A stretch of DNA of 64,000 nucleotides from Elioraea rosea (GCF_007644105.1 NZ_VFAC01000022.1:1-64000), one strand, 5' to 3'. Positions 9,974 to 20,361 are shown, numbered from the stretch's first letter. Notes: generated by a model not told the origin, from the sequence alone. Program-made: numbers and translations.

Positions 9974-9986
9974 GTTCGTCACGAAC
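9974..9986. promoter_or_regulatory. Inverted repeat upstream of rpsB
   Basis: GTTCGT-C-ACGAAC is a perfect 6-bp inverted repeat, 84 bp upstream of the rpsB start in the 256-bp gap after dnaE. A second short perfect hairpin (GCCGGGG-CGGA-CCCCGGC) lies at 10032-10049 near the dnaE end but has no T-run. No clear -35/-10 pair was found. The repeat could be an operator or part of the rpsB leader; nothing in the sequence distinguishes these. Confidence 0.2.
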
Positions 9987-10146
9987 CGACTACGAGAAGG
10001 CGGGAAAGGTGCCCCGCGTGTGGATTGTCCGGCCGGGGCGGACCCCGGCGCGGCTCGGGCGGCGGTATGCCTGACCCTGACGGGCAAGGCAAGCCTCGGC
10101 GGGCGTCGGGCTGGGGTGCGCCACCGTCCGGCGCCCCCCGCGACGT

Positions 10147-13100
10147 TCAGACCTCCTCCACCGCCGCCACGCCCGGCAGCGCGCCGAGCGCCTGGATCAC
10201 GGGCGGGGTGATGCTGTGCGCCCCCGGCAGCGCGATCTCGACCTCGCGGCCTCCCGTGGGGGCGAGGACCGTGATGCGCCCCCGCCCCCGGGGGAGCGCG
10301 GCGAGCATCTCGCGGATGGGGTCGAGTGCCGCGTCGGAGGCAAGCCGGACGCGCATGCCGCTGCCCGACCGCGCTGCGGCAAGCTCCAGCGGCTCGAGCT
10401 CGACCGCCGTCAGCCGCAGCGTCTCGCCGTCGAGCCGCGCATCGGTCGTCACGAGGAGCGGCGTTCCCGCCTGGAGAAGCGGGCGGGAGCGGCCAAGCAC
10501 CTCGGAGAACAGCGTCACCTCCGTCGAGGCCGAGGGGTCGGAGAGGCGGAGCCAGCACATGCGGCTGCCGCTCTTCGTGTCCCGCTCCTTCGTGCCGACC
10601 ACCGACCCCGCGAGCTTCAGCCGCCCCGCGCCAGAGGCGACGCGGGCGGCGATGTCTGCGATGCGCACGACGCCGAGGCGCGCCAGCGCGCGCCCATAGG
10701 CATCGAGCGGGTGGGCGGTCATGTGGAAGCCGATCGCCTCCGCCTCGTGCTCGAGCTTCTCGTGCACCGGCCAGTCGGGGATGTCGGGAAGGCGAAGCTC
10801 CGGCTCGGCCTGCGGCAGGCCGCCGAAGAGGGCGATCTGGTCCGACCCGCGATCCTCGGCTGCCGCCTGCGCGCGGCGGATCACCGCCTCGGCGCCGGCG
10901 AAGAGGCGGGCGCGGTTCGGCTCGATCGCGTCGAAGGCGCCGGCGCGGGCGAGGTTCTCGACCTGCATCTTGTTGATGGCGCGCGGGTCGACGCGGCGGG
11001 CGAAGTCGGCAAGCGAGCGGAACGGCCCCGCGCGGCGCCGCTCCTCCACTACCTGCTGCATCGCAGCGATACCGACCTTCTTCACGGCGGCAAGCGCGTG
11101 GCGGATGGCAAGCCGGCCATCCGGCAGGGGCTCGATCGTGAAATCGGCATCGGAGCGGTTGATGTCGGGCGGCAGCAGCGTGATGCCCTGACTCTCCGCC
11201 TCCTGCTTCAGCGCGGCGAGCTTGTCGGTGTTGGTGATGTCGAGGCTCATCGAGGCGGCGAGGAACGCTACCGGGTGGTTCGCTTTCAGCCAGGCCGTCT
11301 GGTAGGAGACGAGCGCATAGGCCGCCGCGTGGCTCTTGTTGAAGCCGTAATCGGCGAAGCGCTCCATGAGGTCGAAGATCTCGGCGGCCTTCGCGGGCTC
11401 GATGCCCTGCGCCTCGGCGCCGTCGCAGAAGATCTTCCTCTGCGCCTCCATCTCCGAGCGGATCTTCTTGCCCATCGCGCGGCGAAGAAGGTCGGCCGCA
11501 CCGAGCGAGTAGCCGGCGAGCACCTGCGCGATCTGCATCACCTGCTCCTGGTAGACCATGATGCCGTAGGTCTCGGAGAGGATGTCGTGGATCGCGGGGT
11601 GCGGGGCTTCCCACGCCTCGCCGTGCTTGCGCGCGCAATAGGCGGGGATGTTCGCCATCGGCCCCGGCCGGTAGAGCGCGACGGCGGCGATCAGGTCTTC
11701 GAACCGGTCGGGGCGCATGGCGCGGAGCACGTCGCGCATGCCCTGGCTTTCGAACTGGAACACGCCCCCCGCATCGCCCTTGGCGAGCATCGCGTAGGTC
11801 GGGCCGTCGTCGAGCGGAAGGGCGGCGAGATCGACGGTGATGCCGAGGCCCTTGAGAAGGGCAACCGCGCGTTCGAGGACCGTCAACGTCTTCAGGCCGA
11901 GGAAGTCGAACTTCACGAGGCCGGCCATCTCGACATGCTTCATCGAGTACTGCGTGACCAGCATGTCGGATTTCGGGTCGCGGTAGAGGGGGATGAGCTC
12001 GACGAGAGGCCGGTCGCCGATCACCACGCCGGCGGCATGGGTCGAGGCGTGGCGATAGAGGCCCTCGAGCTGGAGCGCGATCTCGAGCAGGCGCTTGATC
12101 GTCTCGTCCTCGTCGCGCATGCGCTGAAGCAGCGGCTCGCCCTCGATCGCCTGCGCGAGCGTCACGGGCTTCGCCGGGTTGTTCGGGATCAGCTCCGCGA
12201 TCCGGTTCACCTGCCCATAGGGCATCGCGAGCACGCGGCCGACATCGCGCACCACCGCGCGGGCCTGCAGCTTGCCGAAGGTGATGATCTGCGCGACCCG
12301 GTCCTCGCCATACTCGCGGCGGACATACGCGATCACCTCGTCGCGCCGCTCCTGGCAGAAATCGATGTCGAAGTCGGGCATCGACACGCGCTCGGGGTTG
12401 AGGAAGCGCTCGAAAAGCAGCCCGAAGCGGAGCGGGTCGAGATCGGTGATGGTCAGCGCCCAGGCCGCGACCGAACCGGCGCCCGAGCCGCGGCCAGGGC
12501 CGACCGCGATGCGGTTCGCCTTTGCCCACTGGATGAAATCGGCCACGATCAGGAAGTAGCCGGAGAAACCCATGCGCTCGATGACGCCGAGCTCGTAGTC
12601 GAGCCGCTCGGTATAGACCGCGCGGGTCGCCGCATCGGCGCCCATCGCCTCCATGCGCCGCGCGAGCCCCTCCCGCGCCATGTCGGCCACCGTCTCCGCC
12701 TCGTTCCTGCCCTCCCCCACCTTGCGCGACACGGGCAGGAGCGGCTTGCGCGACAGCGCCATCACCGCGCATCGGCGCGCCACGAGAAGCGTGTTCTCGG
12801 CGGCATCGGGAAGGTCGGCGAACACGCGACGCATCTCGTCGGCGGGCTTAAACCACTGCTCCGGGCTCGCGCGGCGCCGGTCTGCCTCGGCGAGCACGCG
12901 CCCCTCTGCGATGCAGAGAAGCGCGTCATGCGCCTCGGCCATCTGCGGGGAGGCGAAGTAGCAGGGGTTGGTCGCGACGATCGGAAGCGAGAAGCGCTCG
13001 GCGAGTATCAGGAAGCCCGGCTCGGTGGCGGCGTCGCGCTGCGTGCCGAGGCGGGTGATCTCAACGAGCGTGCGGTCGCCGAAGGCGCGGGCGAAGCGTT

Positions 13101-13581
13101 CCATCAGAGCCGAAGCCGCCTCGACCTGGCCTTCCTCGAGAAGCCGCCCCAACGGCCCCTCTCCGCCGCCCGTCAGAAGGAAAACCCCCTCGGCATGCTC
13201 GAGCAGCGTCTCGACCGGAAGCTGTGCCTCCGCCCCCGCGGGCGGGTCGAGGAAGGCGCACGAGGAGAGCCGCATGAGGTTGGCAAGCCCCGCCTCGTTC
13301 GCGGCGAGCAGGCCCACGCGCTCCGGCCGCGGCGGCGGCAGGCCGGGGCGCACGGCACGGCCCGGCAGCATCAGCGGCAGGGCGAGGCCGAGGATCGGCT
13401 GGATGCCCTTCCTGGCGCACGCATCGGAGAACTCGAGCGCGCCGAACAGGTTCGCCGTGTCCGTCAGCGCCACCGCGGGCATCCCGCCGTCGCGCGCGAG
13501 AACAGGGATCTTGTCCACCTTGATCGCGCCTTCGGAGAGCGAATAGGCAGAGTGGACGCGGAGATGGACGAAGGACTGCAT
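10147..13581 (-). CDS. dnaE: DNA polymerase III alpha subunit
   Basis: This is the replicative polymerase subunit. The 1144-residue product starts MQSFVHLRVHSAYSLSEGAI, the PHP domain. The catalytic palm acids are in MPDFDIDFCQERRDEVI near residue 400. The fingers region (GYNKSHAAAY type, here FNKSHAAAYALVSYQTAWLK), a helix-hairpin-helix region and a C-terminal OB-fold domain follow. Length and domain order fit the DnaE1 replicative form rather than the shorter DnaE2/ImuC form. It starts 32 bp after lolD, in the proS-lolC-lolD-dnaE series. Confidence 0.96.
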   Translation of the reverse strand: MQSFVHLRVHSAYSLSEGAIKVDKIPVLARDGGMPAVALTDTANLFGALEFSDACARKGIQPILGLALPLMLPGRAVRPGLPPPRPERVGLLAANEAGLANLMRLSSCAFLDPPAGAEAQLPVETLLEHAEGVFLLTGGGEGPLGRLLEEGQVEAASALMERFARAFGDRTLVEITRLGTQRDAATEPGFLILAERFSLPIVATNPCYFASPQMAEAHDALLCIAEGRVLAEADRRRASPEQWFKPADEMRRVFADLPDAAENTLLVARRCAVMALSRKPLLPVSRKVGEGRNEAETVADMAREGLARRMEAMGADAATRAVYTERLDYELGVIERMGFSGYFLIVADFIQWAKANRIAVGPGRGSGAGSVAAWALTITDLDPLRFGLLFERFLNPERVSMPDFDIDFCQERRDEVIAYVRREYGEDRVAQIITFGKLQARAVVRDVGRVLAMPYGQVNRIAELIPNNPAKPVTLAQAIEGEPLLQRMRDEDETIKRLLEIALQLEGLYRHASTHAAGVVIGDRPLVELIPLYRDPKSDMLVTQYSMKHVEMAGLVKFDFLGLKTLTVLERAVALLKGLGITVDLAALPLDDGPTYAMLAKGDAGGVFQFESQGMRDVLRAMRPDRFEDLIAAVALYRPGPMANIPAYCARKHGEAWEAPHPAIHDILSETYGIMVYQEQVMQIAQVLAGYSLGAADLLRRAMGKKIRSEMEAQRKIFCDGAEAQGIEPAKAAEIFDLMERFADYGFNKSHAAAYALVSYQTAWLKANHPVAFLAASMSLDITNTDKLAALKQEAESQGITLLPPDINRSDADFTIEPLPDGRLAIRHALAAVKKVGIAAMQQVVEERRRAGPFRSLADFARRVDPRAINKMQVENLARAGAFDAIEPNRARLFAGAEAVIRRAQAAAEDRGSDQIALFGGLPQAEPELRLPDIPDWPVHEKLEHEAEAIGFHMTAHPLDAYGRALARLGVVRIADIAARVASGAGRLKLAGSVVGTKERDTKSGSRMCWLRLSDPSASTEVTLFSEVLGRSRPLLQAGTPLLVTTDARLDGETLRLTAVELEPLELAAARSGSGMRVRLASDAALDPIREMLAALPRGRGRITVLAPTGGREVEIALPGAHSITPPVIQALGALPGVAAVEEV

Positions 13582-13613
13582 GCGCGCAGTGTGCCGCGAG
13601 TCGGGCGCGGCTG

Positions 13614-14306
13614 TCAGCGCGTCGTTGCGGCCGGAACGATCCGCCCGTCGCGCAGCGTCACCGTCCGATCCATCCGCGCGGCGAGCTCGGGGTTGTGGGT
13701 GGCGACGAGCGCGGCCGCGCCATGGTCGCGCACGAGCGAGAGAAGCTCGCCGAACACGACATCGGCGGTCGTCGCGTCGAGATTTCCGGTCGGCTCGTCG
13801 GCCAGCAGCACCTTCGGGTCGTTGGCGAGCGCGCGGGCGATCGCCACGCGCTGCTGCTCGCCACCCGAGAGCCTGGCCGGGCGGTGCGACAGGCGCTTGC
13901 CGAGCCCGAGCTGGGTGAGCAGCATTCGCGCCCTCCCCTCCGCCTCGCGCCGGCCCGTGCCGAGGATCATCTGCGGCATCACCACGTTCTCGAGCGCGGA
14001 GAACTCGGGAAGCAGGTGGTGGAACTGATAGACGAAGCCGATCGCGCGGCCGCGCGCTTCCGTCCGCTCCGCCTCGCCCATGTCCTTCGTCGAACGGCCC
14101 GCGACGCGCACCTCGCCTTCGTCGGCCTTCTCGAGAAGCCCGGCAATGTGCAGGAGCGTCGACTTGCCGGCACCGGAGGGCGCGACGAGGGCGACGATCT
14201 CGCCGGCCGACAGGGTGAGATCGACGCCGCGCAGCACCTCGAGCATGCCGTCGCCGGTGCGGAAGCGGCGGACGATGCCGGTGAGCGAGAGCGGCGCCTC
14301 ACTCAT
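13614..14306 (-). CDS. lolD: Lipoprotein-releasing ABC transporter ATPase LolD
   Basis: LolD powers extraction of outer-membrane-destined lipoproteins from the inner membrane with LolC/E. The 230-residue product has Walker A (APSGAGKST), the signature [15 protein letters not shown], Walker B ([13 protein letters not shown]) and the switch His (VATHNPE). The frame is open to 14366, but the family N terminus [11 protein letters not shown] begins at ATG 14306, overlapping the lolC stop by 8 bp. This overlap suggests translational coupling and a fixed subunit ratio. Confidence 0.95.
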   Translation of the reverse strand: MSEAPLSLTGIVRRFRTGDGMLEVLRGVDLTLSAGEIVALVAPSGAGKSTLLHIAGLLEKADEGEVRVAGRSTKDMGEAERTEARGRAIGFVYQFHHLLPEFSALENVVMPQMILGTGRREAEGRARMLLTQLGLGKRLSHRPARLSGGEQQRVAIARALANDPKVLLADEPTGNLDATTADVVFGELLSLVRDHGAAALVATHNPELAARMDRTVTLRDGRIVPAATTR

Positions 14307-15549
14307 GCCGAAGCGCTTCCACAGGATCGAGCCGGGCGGCGCGGAAGGACGGGTAGAGCGTGGCAAGGAGCGACAGGCCGAGCCCCATCGCCGCGACCTG
14401 CGCCACCTCCCACGGATCGACGACCGAGGGAAGCCGAGAGAGGAAGTAGATCTCCGCCTGGAACAGCTCCTGCCCGGTCATCCCCTGAAGCCATTGGCGG
14501 ATCGATTCGAGATTGGCGGCGATCACGAGGCCGAGCGAGACGCCGAACACCGTGCCGAGCACGCCGATCGAGGCGCCGCACATCAGGAAGATGCGCATCA
14601 CCGCACCGCGCGTGGCCCCCATCGTGCGGAGGATGGCGATGTCCCGCCCCTTGTCCTTCACCAGCATCACGAGCGACGAGACGATGTTGAAGGCGGCGAC
14701 CACGATGATCAGCGTCAGGATCAGGAACATCACGTTCCGCTCGACCTGCACGGCGGCGAAGAACGCGCTGTTTGATTGCTGCCAGTCGAGGATGCGGATC
14801 TGCCGGTCGGTCACCGCCGCCCGGATCGCGCGGTTCACCTCGCGCACGCGGTCGGGGTCGTCGACGAACACCTCGATCTGCGTCGCGCGGTCGCCTGTCG
14901 CGAAATAGGCCTGCGCGGCGCCGATCGGCATGAACACGTAGGAATTGTCGTACTCGTACATGCCGACCTCGAACAGGCCGACGACGCGATAGGCGCGGAT
15001 GCGCGGCACCGTGCCCATCACCGTCACCTGGCCCTGCGGCGAGACGAGCGAGAGGCGGTCTCCCACCCTTATGCCGAGGCGGCTGGCCAGCCGCGAGCCG
15101 ACGACGATCGCATCGTCACCGCCGAACCCGTCGAGGCCTCCGGCGACGATGTTGCTCGCGATGATCGAGCGCGCGCGGAGCTCCTCCGGCGCGATGCCGC
15201 GCGCGAGAACGCCCGCCCCGCCGCCGCGCTCGCCCGTGCCGAGCACCTGGCCCTCGACGATCGGCGTCGCCGACCGCACGCCGGGCACCGCGCGGAGGCG
15301 GGCGGCGAGCGCATCGTAGTCGGCGAGCGTCTCGCCGAGGCCGTAGACGCCGAGATGCCCATTCAGCCCGAGGATGCGGCCGAGAAGCTCGGCGCGGAAC
15401 CCGTTCATCACGCTCATCACGATGATCAGCGTGGCGACGCCGAGGCCGATGCCGGCGAGCGAGAAGCCTGCGATGACGGAGACGAACCCCTCCGCCTTGC
15501 GCGCGCGCAGGTAGCGGAAGGCGACGAGCCGCTCGAAAGGCCCGAACAT
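14299..15549 (-). CDS. lolC: Lipoprotein-releasing ABC transporter permease LolC/LolE
   Basis: This 416-residue protein has one N-terminal membrane segment ([20 protein letters not shown]), a large periplasmic MacB-like domain (about residues 50-260), three C-terminal membrane segments, and the typical tail [13 protein letters not shown] single permease gene with lolD is usual in alphaproteobacteria, where one LolC/E-type subunit (often called LolF) replaces the pair. [14 protein letters not shown] at ATG 15549 is the family start; the longer open frame would overlap proS. Confidence 0.93.
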   Translation of the reverse strand: MFGPFERLVAFRYLRARKAEGFVSVIAGFSLAGIGLGVATLIIVMSVMNGFRAELLGRILGLNGHLGVYGLGETLADYDALAARLRAVPGVRSATPIVEGQVLGTGERGGGAGVLARGIAPEELRARSIIASNIVAGGLDGFGGDDAIVVGSRLASRLGIRVGDRLSLVSPQGQVTVMGTVPRIRAYRVVGLFEVGMYEYDNSYVFMPIGAAQAYFATGDRATQIEVFVDDPDRVREVNRAIRAAVTDRQIRILDWQQSNSAFFAAVQVERNVMFLILTLIIVVAAFNIVSSLVMLVKDKGRDIAILRTMGATRGAVMRIFLMCGASIGVLGTVFGVSLGLVIAANLESIRQWLQGMTGQELFQAEIYFLSRLPSVVDPWEVAQVAAMGLGLSLLATLYPSFRAARLDPVEALRHE

Positions 15550-15553
15550 CGGC

Positions 15554-16870
15554 TCAGGCGAGCAGCCGCTCGAGGATCGCCGCCTTGTCGAGCTCGTGCC
15601 GCTCCCCGCCGCGGCGGCGCTTGATCTCGGCCCGGCCTTCCTTGGCACCGCGGGGCCCCACGATCACCTGCCAGGGCAGGCCGATCAGGTCCATGTCGGC
15701 GAACTTCACGCCGGCGCGCTCGTCCCGGTCGTCGTACAACACCTCGGTTCCGGCCTCGCGCAGCGCGGCGTAGATCTCGCCCGCGAGCGCATCCGCCGCC
15801 GCATCGCCGGGCTTGAGGTTGATCAGCCCGACGCGGAAGGGGGCGACGCTCTCCGGCCAGATGATGCCGGCCTCGTCGTGGCTCGCCTCGATGATCGCGC
15901 CAACGAGGCGGGAGACGCCGATGCCGTAGCTTCCCATCTCCGGATGGACGGGCTTTCCGTCCGGCCCCTGCACGCTGACGTCCATGGGCTTGGAGTAGGT
16001 GGTGCCAAAGTGGAAGATGTGGCCCACCTCGATACCGCGCGCCTCCAGCCGGTCACCGTCCGCGAGTGCGCCGAAGGCAATCGGGTCGTGCTTCTCGTCG
16101 GTCGCGGCGTAGAGCGTGGTCCAGGAATCGACAATCGGCTGCAGGTCGCTCTCGTAATCCAGCGCCTCGCCGAGGATGTCGCGCTCCACCAGCTCGCGGT
16201 GGACGAAGACCTGGCTCTCGCCGGTCTCGGCCAGGATAACGAACTCGTGGGAGAGATCGCCGCCGATCGGCCCGGAATCGGCGCGCATCGGGATCGCCTT
16301 CAGCCCGAGCCGCGCGAAGGTGCGGAGGTAGGCCACGAACATCCTGTTGTAGCTCCGCCGCGCGCCGGCTGCATCGAGATCGAAGGAGTAGGCGTCCTTC
16401 ATCAGGAACTCGCGCCCGCGCATCACGCCGAAGCGCGGCCGCACCTCGTCACGGAACTTCCACTGGATGTGGTAGAGCGTCATCGGCAGGTCACGGTAGC
16501 TCCGCACAGAGGCGCGGAAGATGTCGGTGACCATCTCCTCGTTCGTCGGCCCGTAGAGCAGCTCGCGCTCGTGCCGGTCGATGATGCGCAGCATCTCCTT
16601 GCCGTAGTCGTCATAGCGGCCGCTCTCCTTCCAGAGCTCGGCGGGCTGGAGGGTCGGCATCAGCAGCTCTTGGCAGCCGGCGGCGTCCTGCTCCTCGCGC
16701 ACGATGCGCGCGATATTGGAGAGAACGCGGTGGCCGAGCGGCAGCCAGGAGTAGATGCCGGCGGTCTGCTGGCGGATCAGGCCGGCGCGCAGCATCAGCC
16801 GGTGCGAGACGATCTGCGCCTCGGCCGGGTTCTCCTTCAGCGTCGGCAGGAAGTAGCGGGACAGGCGCAT
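15554..16870 (-). CDS. proS: Prolyl-tRNA synthetase, short alphaproteobacterial type
   Basis: ProS charges tRNA-Pro. The 438-residue product has class II motifs (motif 2 in [20 protein letters not shown], motif 3 around [14 protein letters not shown]) and a C-terminal anticodon-binding domain. The approximately 180-residue editing insert of the E. coli-type enzyme between motifs 2 and 3 is absent, as is usual in alphaproteobacteria. Mischarged Ala-tRNA-Pro would then have to be cleared by a free-standing editing protein, which is not in this window. It begins the proS-lolC-lolD-dnaE series. Confidence 0.96.
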   Translation of the reverse strand: MRLSRYFLPTLKENPAEAQIVSHRLMLRAGLIRQQTAGIYSWLPLGHRVLSNIARIVREEQDAAGCQELLMPTLQPAELWKESGRYDDYGKEMLRIIDRHERELLYGPTNEEMVTDIFRASVRSYRDLPMTLYHIQWKFRDEVRPRFGVMRGREFLMKDAYSFDLDAAGARRSYNRMFVAYLRTFARLGLKAIPMRADSGPIGGDLSHEFVILAETGESQVFVHRELVERDILGEALDYESDLQPIVDSWTTLYAATDEKHDPIAFGALADGDRLEARGIEVGHIFHFGTTYSKPMDVSVQGPDGKPVHPEMGSYGIGVSRLVGAIIEASHDEAGIIWPESVAPFRVGLINLKPGDAAADALAGEIYAALREAGTEVLYDDRDERAGVKFADMDLIGLPWQVIVGPRGAKEGRAEIKRRRGGERHELDKAAILERLLA

Positions 16871-16944
16871 GCGCGGTCATCACCCCCGGAGTGGCAGGGC
16901 GCGCACAATAGAGGCGGAGGGGGATGGGCGGAAGGGAGCGGGGC

Positions 16945-17346
16945 TCAGCGCCGCCGGGCCGCGGCGCACGCTGCCGCGAGGGAGGACTGGTCCTCCGCCG
17001 CGAGGGGGCGGCCGTTGAGAAGCAGGCGGTTGCCCTCGAGGGCGACGACACCGATCGGCAGGTCTGCCACGAGCGAGCGCGGCAGGCCGTAGCGACGCTG
17101 CAGGTCGACGCCGAGATAGAAGACAGGCGTCTCGGGCAGCACCTGGGGCGGAGGGGAGAGATCGGCCGGCGCAACGCGGCGCCCGCCTGCTCCGACGCCA
17201 GGCTGGTAGGCGACCGAGGCATCCGGCACGTGGGCGACGACGCGCGCACAATCCTCCGGCGACAGGCGCGCCTGCGCCGCGGCAGGCGCGGCGAGCAGGA
17301 GCGCGCACTGCACGTAGGATACGATCGATATGGCCAACCGGAGCAT
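16945..17346 (-). CDS. Small secreted protein of unknown function
   Basis: I do not recognise this family. From ATG 17346 the product is 133 residues. It has a signal peptide (MLRLAISIVSYVQCALLLAA, cleavage near AAAQA) and a mature part of about 105 residues. One Cys (SPEDCARVVAHVPDASVAYQPG) is in the mature N-terminal part and another near the C terminus (AAACAAARRR), so a disulfide is possible. The middle segment PVFYLGVDLQRRYGLPRSL looks like a compact alpha/beta fold. A start 33 bp upstream (17379) is possible but would put 11 residues before the signal peptide. It lies upstream of proS and downstream of a strong terminator, so it probably has its own promoter. Confidence 0.6.
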   Translation of the reverse strand: MLRLAISIVSYVQCALLLAAPAAAQARLSPEDCARVVAHVPDASVAYQPGVGAGGRRVAPADLSPPPQVLPETPVFYLGVDLQRRYGLPRSLVADLPIGVVALEGNRLLLNGRPLAAEDQSSLAAACAAARRR

Positions 17347-17430
17347 TCGGCAACTTTCTATCGCTTTGCTGCACTGCAACGCACGATCGTCACCGCTAGC
17401 CTATGGACGCAGGCTTATCATTCGGCTAAC

Positions 17431-17467
17431 AAGAAAAAGGCCGCGCGCCCCGAAAGGCAGCGCGGCC
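17431..17467 (-). terminator. Rho-independent terminator
   Basis: On the minus strand an 8-bp stem GGCCGCGC/GCGCGGCC with a 13-nt loop is followed immediately by TTTTTCTT. The plus-strand side has no T-run. It would end transcripts coming from DUF1467/rnj and, further upstream, the nuo operon, or from the candidate small RNA immediately upstream. Confidence 0.85.
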
Positions 17468-17530
17468 CAAGTTTAGGGAGGAAACGCCAGTCACACGGCA
17501 GGAAGAGGACACCCCTCTTCCTGCCGTTGA
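17431..17530 (-). ncRNA. Candidate small RNA (hairpin, CCUCCC linker, terminator)
   Basis: In the 337-bp gap between DUF1467 and the small secreted protein, the minus strand encodes three elements. The first is a perfect 13-bp stem with a 5-nt loop (arms at 17514-17526 and 17496-17508, CGGCAGGAAGAGG). The second is a 28-nt unpaired linker containing UUUCCUCCCUAAACUUG. The third is the terminator at 17431-17467. A stable 5' hairpin, a single-stranded anti-Shine-Dalgarno-like CCUCCC and a terminator is the design of several alphaproteobacterial trans-acting small RNAs. TTGATG-N17-AAGAAT just upstream is only a weak promoter match. The alternative is a structured 3' untranslated region of the DUF1467 mRNA. 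Confidence 0.5.
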
Positions 17531-17683
17531 TTCTTATCGGGCTGGCTTGCCGCATCAAAGCGGATTCGCCCGGAAATTCGGCAGTATTTCCTCGGTCCGG
17601 ACGTGACTTGCCCAATTCATCGGCACAATGCCCGGAGTTTGGTCACACGCGGCCTTCGCGCAGGGCATTCCCACCCCGACGGG

Positions 17684-17932
17684 TCAGCCAGCCTCCATCG
17701 CCCGGAAGCTGACGAGGTCGTTCTCGATGACGAGCCAGATGCCGAACCAGATCACCGCTGCGACGAGGGTGGTGACGAGCACCTTGCGCAGGAGCAACGG
17801 CCTCTCCGGCGCACCTCGGAAATGCTCCGGCGTCTCGGGGTCGACCACGGGCTTCGTCCAGAACGGCAGGACGGCGAAAAGCGTCAGCCACCAGACGAGG
17901 ATGTAGACGACGAGGCCGGTGAACCAGGTCAT
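17684..17932 (-). CDS. DUF1467 family small membrane protein
   Basis: This is an 82-residue protein with two predicted membrane helices (about residues 5-25 and 50-68) joined by a short polar loop containing KPVVDPETPEHFRGAP. It matches the DUF1467 family, found next to rnj or proS in many alphaproteobacteria. Function is unknown. It begins 3 bp after the rnj stop, so it is probably co-translated with it. Confidence 0.85.
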   Translation of the reverse strand: MTWFTGLVVYILVWWLTLFAVLPFWTKPVVDPETPEHFRGAPERPLLLRKVLVTTLVAAVIWFGIWLVIENDLVSFRAMEAG

Positions 17933-17935
17933 CGT

Positions 17936-19585
17936 CTAGACCCTGAGAACGTGCACGGAAACGACCGGTCGCTTGGCGGGCGCGGCCCGGCGCACCGCGC
18001 TCCGCAGCGCCGCCGCGGCGGCATCGCGCACCGCCTCGTCGTCGCGCAGCACCGTGTGCGAAAGCCCGGCGATCGCGCTGCCGAGGTCGCGCACCAGGAG
18101 CCGCGGGCCAACCTCGTCGTCGGTGAAGAGCCCGGGCGCGGAGATCACCGGCTCGCCAACAAGCCGCCCGACGCGATCCACCGCGAGGGAGGCGACAACG
18201 AGGCCGCTCTCCAGCATCCGGCGCCGCTCGGCCAGGACGGGACCGTCTACCGGCAGCAGCCTTACGCCGTCCACCGCGAGGCGCCCGGCCGGCACGCTCT
18301 CCACCACCTCCGGCGCGCCTGGCGCGAGGCGGAGCATGTCGCCATCCTCGATGAGGTGCGGGATCGCGCCGAGTTCGCGCGCGAGCGCGGCATGCTCGCT
18401 CATGTGCCGCCACTCGCCATGCACCGGAACGACATGCTTCGGCTTCACGAGACGATAGAGGCGGCGAAGCTCGTCGCGCGCAGGGTGGCCGGAGACATGC
18501 ACCATGTGGTCGTGCTCGGTCATCACCGTCACGCCGCGGCGGGCAAGCGCATCCTGAACCATCAGGATCGCCCGTTCGTTCCCCGGAATGACACGCGAGG
18601 AGTAGATCACCGTGTCGCCCTCGCCGAGCGACACGTTCGGGTGCGTGTCTGCGGCGATTCGCGACAGGGCGCTCCTCGGCTCGCCCTGGCTTCCGGCGCA
18701 GACGAACAGGACGGAATCGTCTGGCAGGTAGCCTGCCTCCTCCTCCTCGACGAAGGCCGGAAGCGTGTTGAGATAGCCCGTCTCGCGCGCAGCGGCGGCG
18801 ATGTTCCGAAGCGACCGGCCGACCAGCGCGACACTGCGCCCCGCAGCTTCCGCGGCCAGCGCGATGCTCTCGATGCGCGCGATGTTGGAGGAGAAGCAGG
18901 TGAAGGCGACGCGCCCGCGGAGCCCGCGAACGAGCGCGGCAAGGGTGCGGCGCACATCGGCCTCCGAGCCGGAATGCCCCTCCACCATCGCGTTGGTGCT
19001 GTCGCAGACGAGGACGTCCACGCCCTGCTCGCCCACGGCGGCGAGCGCGGCCTCGTCGGTGCGGGGGCCGACGAGCGGATCGGGGTCGAGCTTCCAGTCG
19101 CCCGTGTGCAGCACGCGCCCGTGCGGCGTGTCGATCACGACCGCCTGCGCCTCGGGGATCGAGTGGGCCATCGAAATGAACCGGAGCGAGAACGGCCCGA
19201 GTTCGAGCGATGCGCCTGGGGCGAACTCGTGCAGCGGCACCTGGCCCGCGAGGCCTCGCTCGCCGAGCTTCCGGCGAAGCACGGCGGCGGCGAAGGGCGT
19301 GGCGTAGACGGGGCATTGCAGCTGCGGCCAGAGCCAGGCGACGGCGCCGATGTGGTCCTCATGCGCGTGGGTGATGACGAGCCCGACGAGCGCGTCCCGC
19401 CTCTCGGCGATGAAGGACGGGTCGGGCACCATGATGTCGAGATCGGGCCGCGCGCTCTCGGCGAAGCCGAGGCCGCAATCGATGGCGAGCCATGCGCCAT
19501 CGCAGCCATAGAGGTTCAGGTTCATGCCGATCTCGCCCGTGCCGCCTAGCGGCAGGAAGACGAGACCCTCCTGGCGATGGATCAT
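17936..19585 (-). CDS. rnj: Ribonuclease J
   Basis: RNase J is a 5'-3' exonuclease and endonuclease of the metallo-beta-lactamase/beta-CASP family, used in mRNA turnover and rRNA maturation. The 549-residue product has the zinc motif HAHEDHIG, the GTGEIGMN N-terminal signature, the beta-CASP motif region ([12 protein letters not shown] and [10 protein letters not shown]) and a C-terminal domain. The ATG at 19585 overlaps the coaX stop as ATGA. Confidence 0.94.
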   Translation of the reverse strand: MIHRQEGLVFLPLGGTGEIGMNLNLYGCDGAWLAIDCGLGFAESARPDLDIMVPDPSFIAERRDALVGLVITHAHEDHIGAVAWLWPQLQCPVYATPFAAAVLRRKLGERGLAGQVPLHEFAPGASLELGPFSLRFISMAHSIPEAQAVVIDTPHGRVLHTGDWKLDPDPLVGPRTDEAALAAVGEQGVDVLVCDSTNAMVEGHSGSEADVRRTLAALVRGLRGRVAFTCFSSNIARIESIALAAEAAGRSVALVGRSLRNIAAAARETGYLNTLPAFVEEEEAGYLPDDSVLFVCAGSQGEPRSALSRIAADTHPNVSLGEGDTVIYSSRVIPGNERAILMVQDALARRGVTVMTEHDHMVHVSGHPARDELRRLYRLVKPKHVVPVHGEWRHMSEHAALARELGAIPHLIEDGDMLRLAPGAPEVVESVPAGRLAVDGVRLLPVDGPVLAERRRMLESGLVVASLAVDRVGRLVGEPVISAPGLFTDDEVGPRLLVRDLGSAIAGLSHTVLRDDEAVRDAAAAALRSAVRRAAPAKRPVVSVHVLRV

Positions 19586-20361
19586 CCGGCGGGCGGCCTG
19601 TTCCGCTCGGCCAGCAGCACGAGCCCGTCGAGCGTGAGGTCGGGGTCGAGATGTCCGATCGAGGCGGTGGCGTCGGCGAAGAGAGGCGCGAGCCCACCTG
19701 TGGCGATCAGCTTCATCGGCTCGCCGAGCTCCGCCTCGATGCGCTTGGCGAGCCCCTCGATCAGCCCGACATAGCCCCAGTAGATGCCGGCCTGCATGGC
19801 CGGCACGGTGGAGCGGCCGATCACCGCCTGCGGCCGCGAGATCGCGACGCGCGGAAGCTGCGCCGCTGCCCTGTGAAGGGCCTCGAGCGAGAGGTTTATG
19901 CCGGGGGCGATGATGCCGCCGAGATAGGCGCCGGTACGGTCCACGACATCAAATGTGGTGGCTGTTCCGAAATCCACCACGGCGAGCGGGCCCTGGTAGC
20001 GAACATGCGCCGCAAGCGCGTTGACCAGCCTGTCCGCGCCGACCTCGTTCGGGTTGTCGACCAGGACCGGGAAGCCCCACTCGAGCCCTGCCGCACGGGC
20101 GATCAGCGGTTCCTGGCCGAACCACACCCGGCACAGGTTGCGCAGGTGGTAGAGCGCGGCAGGCACAACGCAGGCGATGGCGGCACGGGTGACCTGCTCG
20201 CGCCGGAGCCCCGCCCAGCTCATGAGCTGCGACAGCCACACCGCGTACTCGTCCGCCGTGCGGTCGGCCTGCGTCGCGAGCCGCCAGCGTCCGCGCCAGG
20301 CGGTGCCGTCCCACACGGCGAAGACGATGTTGGTGTTGCCCGCATCGATCGCGAGAAGCAT
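19582..20361 (-). CDS. coaX: Type III pantothenate kinase
   Basis: CoaX phosphorylates pantothenate, the first step of coenzyme A synthesis. The type III enzyme is not feedback-inhibited by CoA. The 259-residue product has the ASKHA-fold phosphate motifs: [30 protein letters not shown], and [17 protein letters not shown] 20361 gives the family N terminus; the longer open frame reaches into birA and is rejected. It lies between birA and rnj, as is usual in alphaproteobacteria. Confidence 0.95.
   Translation of the reverse strand: MLLAIDAGNTNIVFAVWDGTAWRGRWRLATQADRTADEYAVWLSQLMSWAGLRREQVTRAAIACVVPAALYHLRNLCRVWFGQEPLIARAAGLEWGFPVLVDNPNEVGADRLVNALAAHVRYQGPLAVVDFGTATTFDVVDRTGAYLGGIIAPGINLSLEALHRAAAQLPRVAISRPQAVIGRSTVPAMQAGIYWGYVGLIEGLAKRIEAELGEPMKLIATGGLAPLFADATASIGHLDPDLTLDGLVLLAERNRPPAG

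Noticed and set aside
10032-10049. Perfect hairpin GCCGGGG-CGGA-CCCCGGC after dnaE as a terminator
   Set aside because: No T-run follows on either strand, so Rho-independent termination is unsupported.
9917-12772. A 951-codon minus-strand frame overlapping dnaE
   Set aside because: It is a shifted-frame shadow of dnaE with low-complexity Arg/Ala sequence.
10216-14028. A 1270-codon open frame on the plus strand opposite dnaE and lolD
   Set aside because: It is the antisense shadow of two clear genes; high GC removes stop codons. The translation is rich in Arg, Ala and His with no domain.
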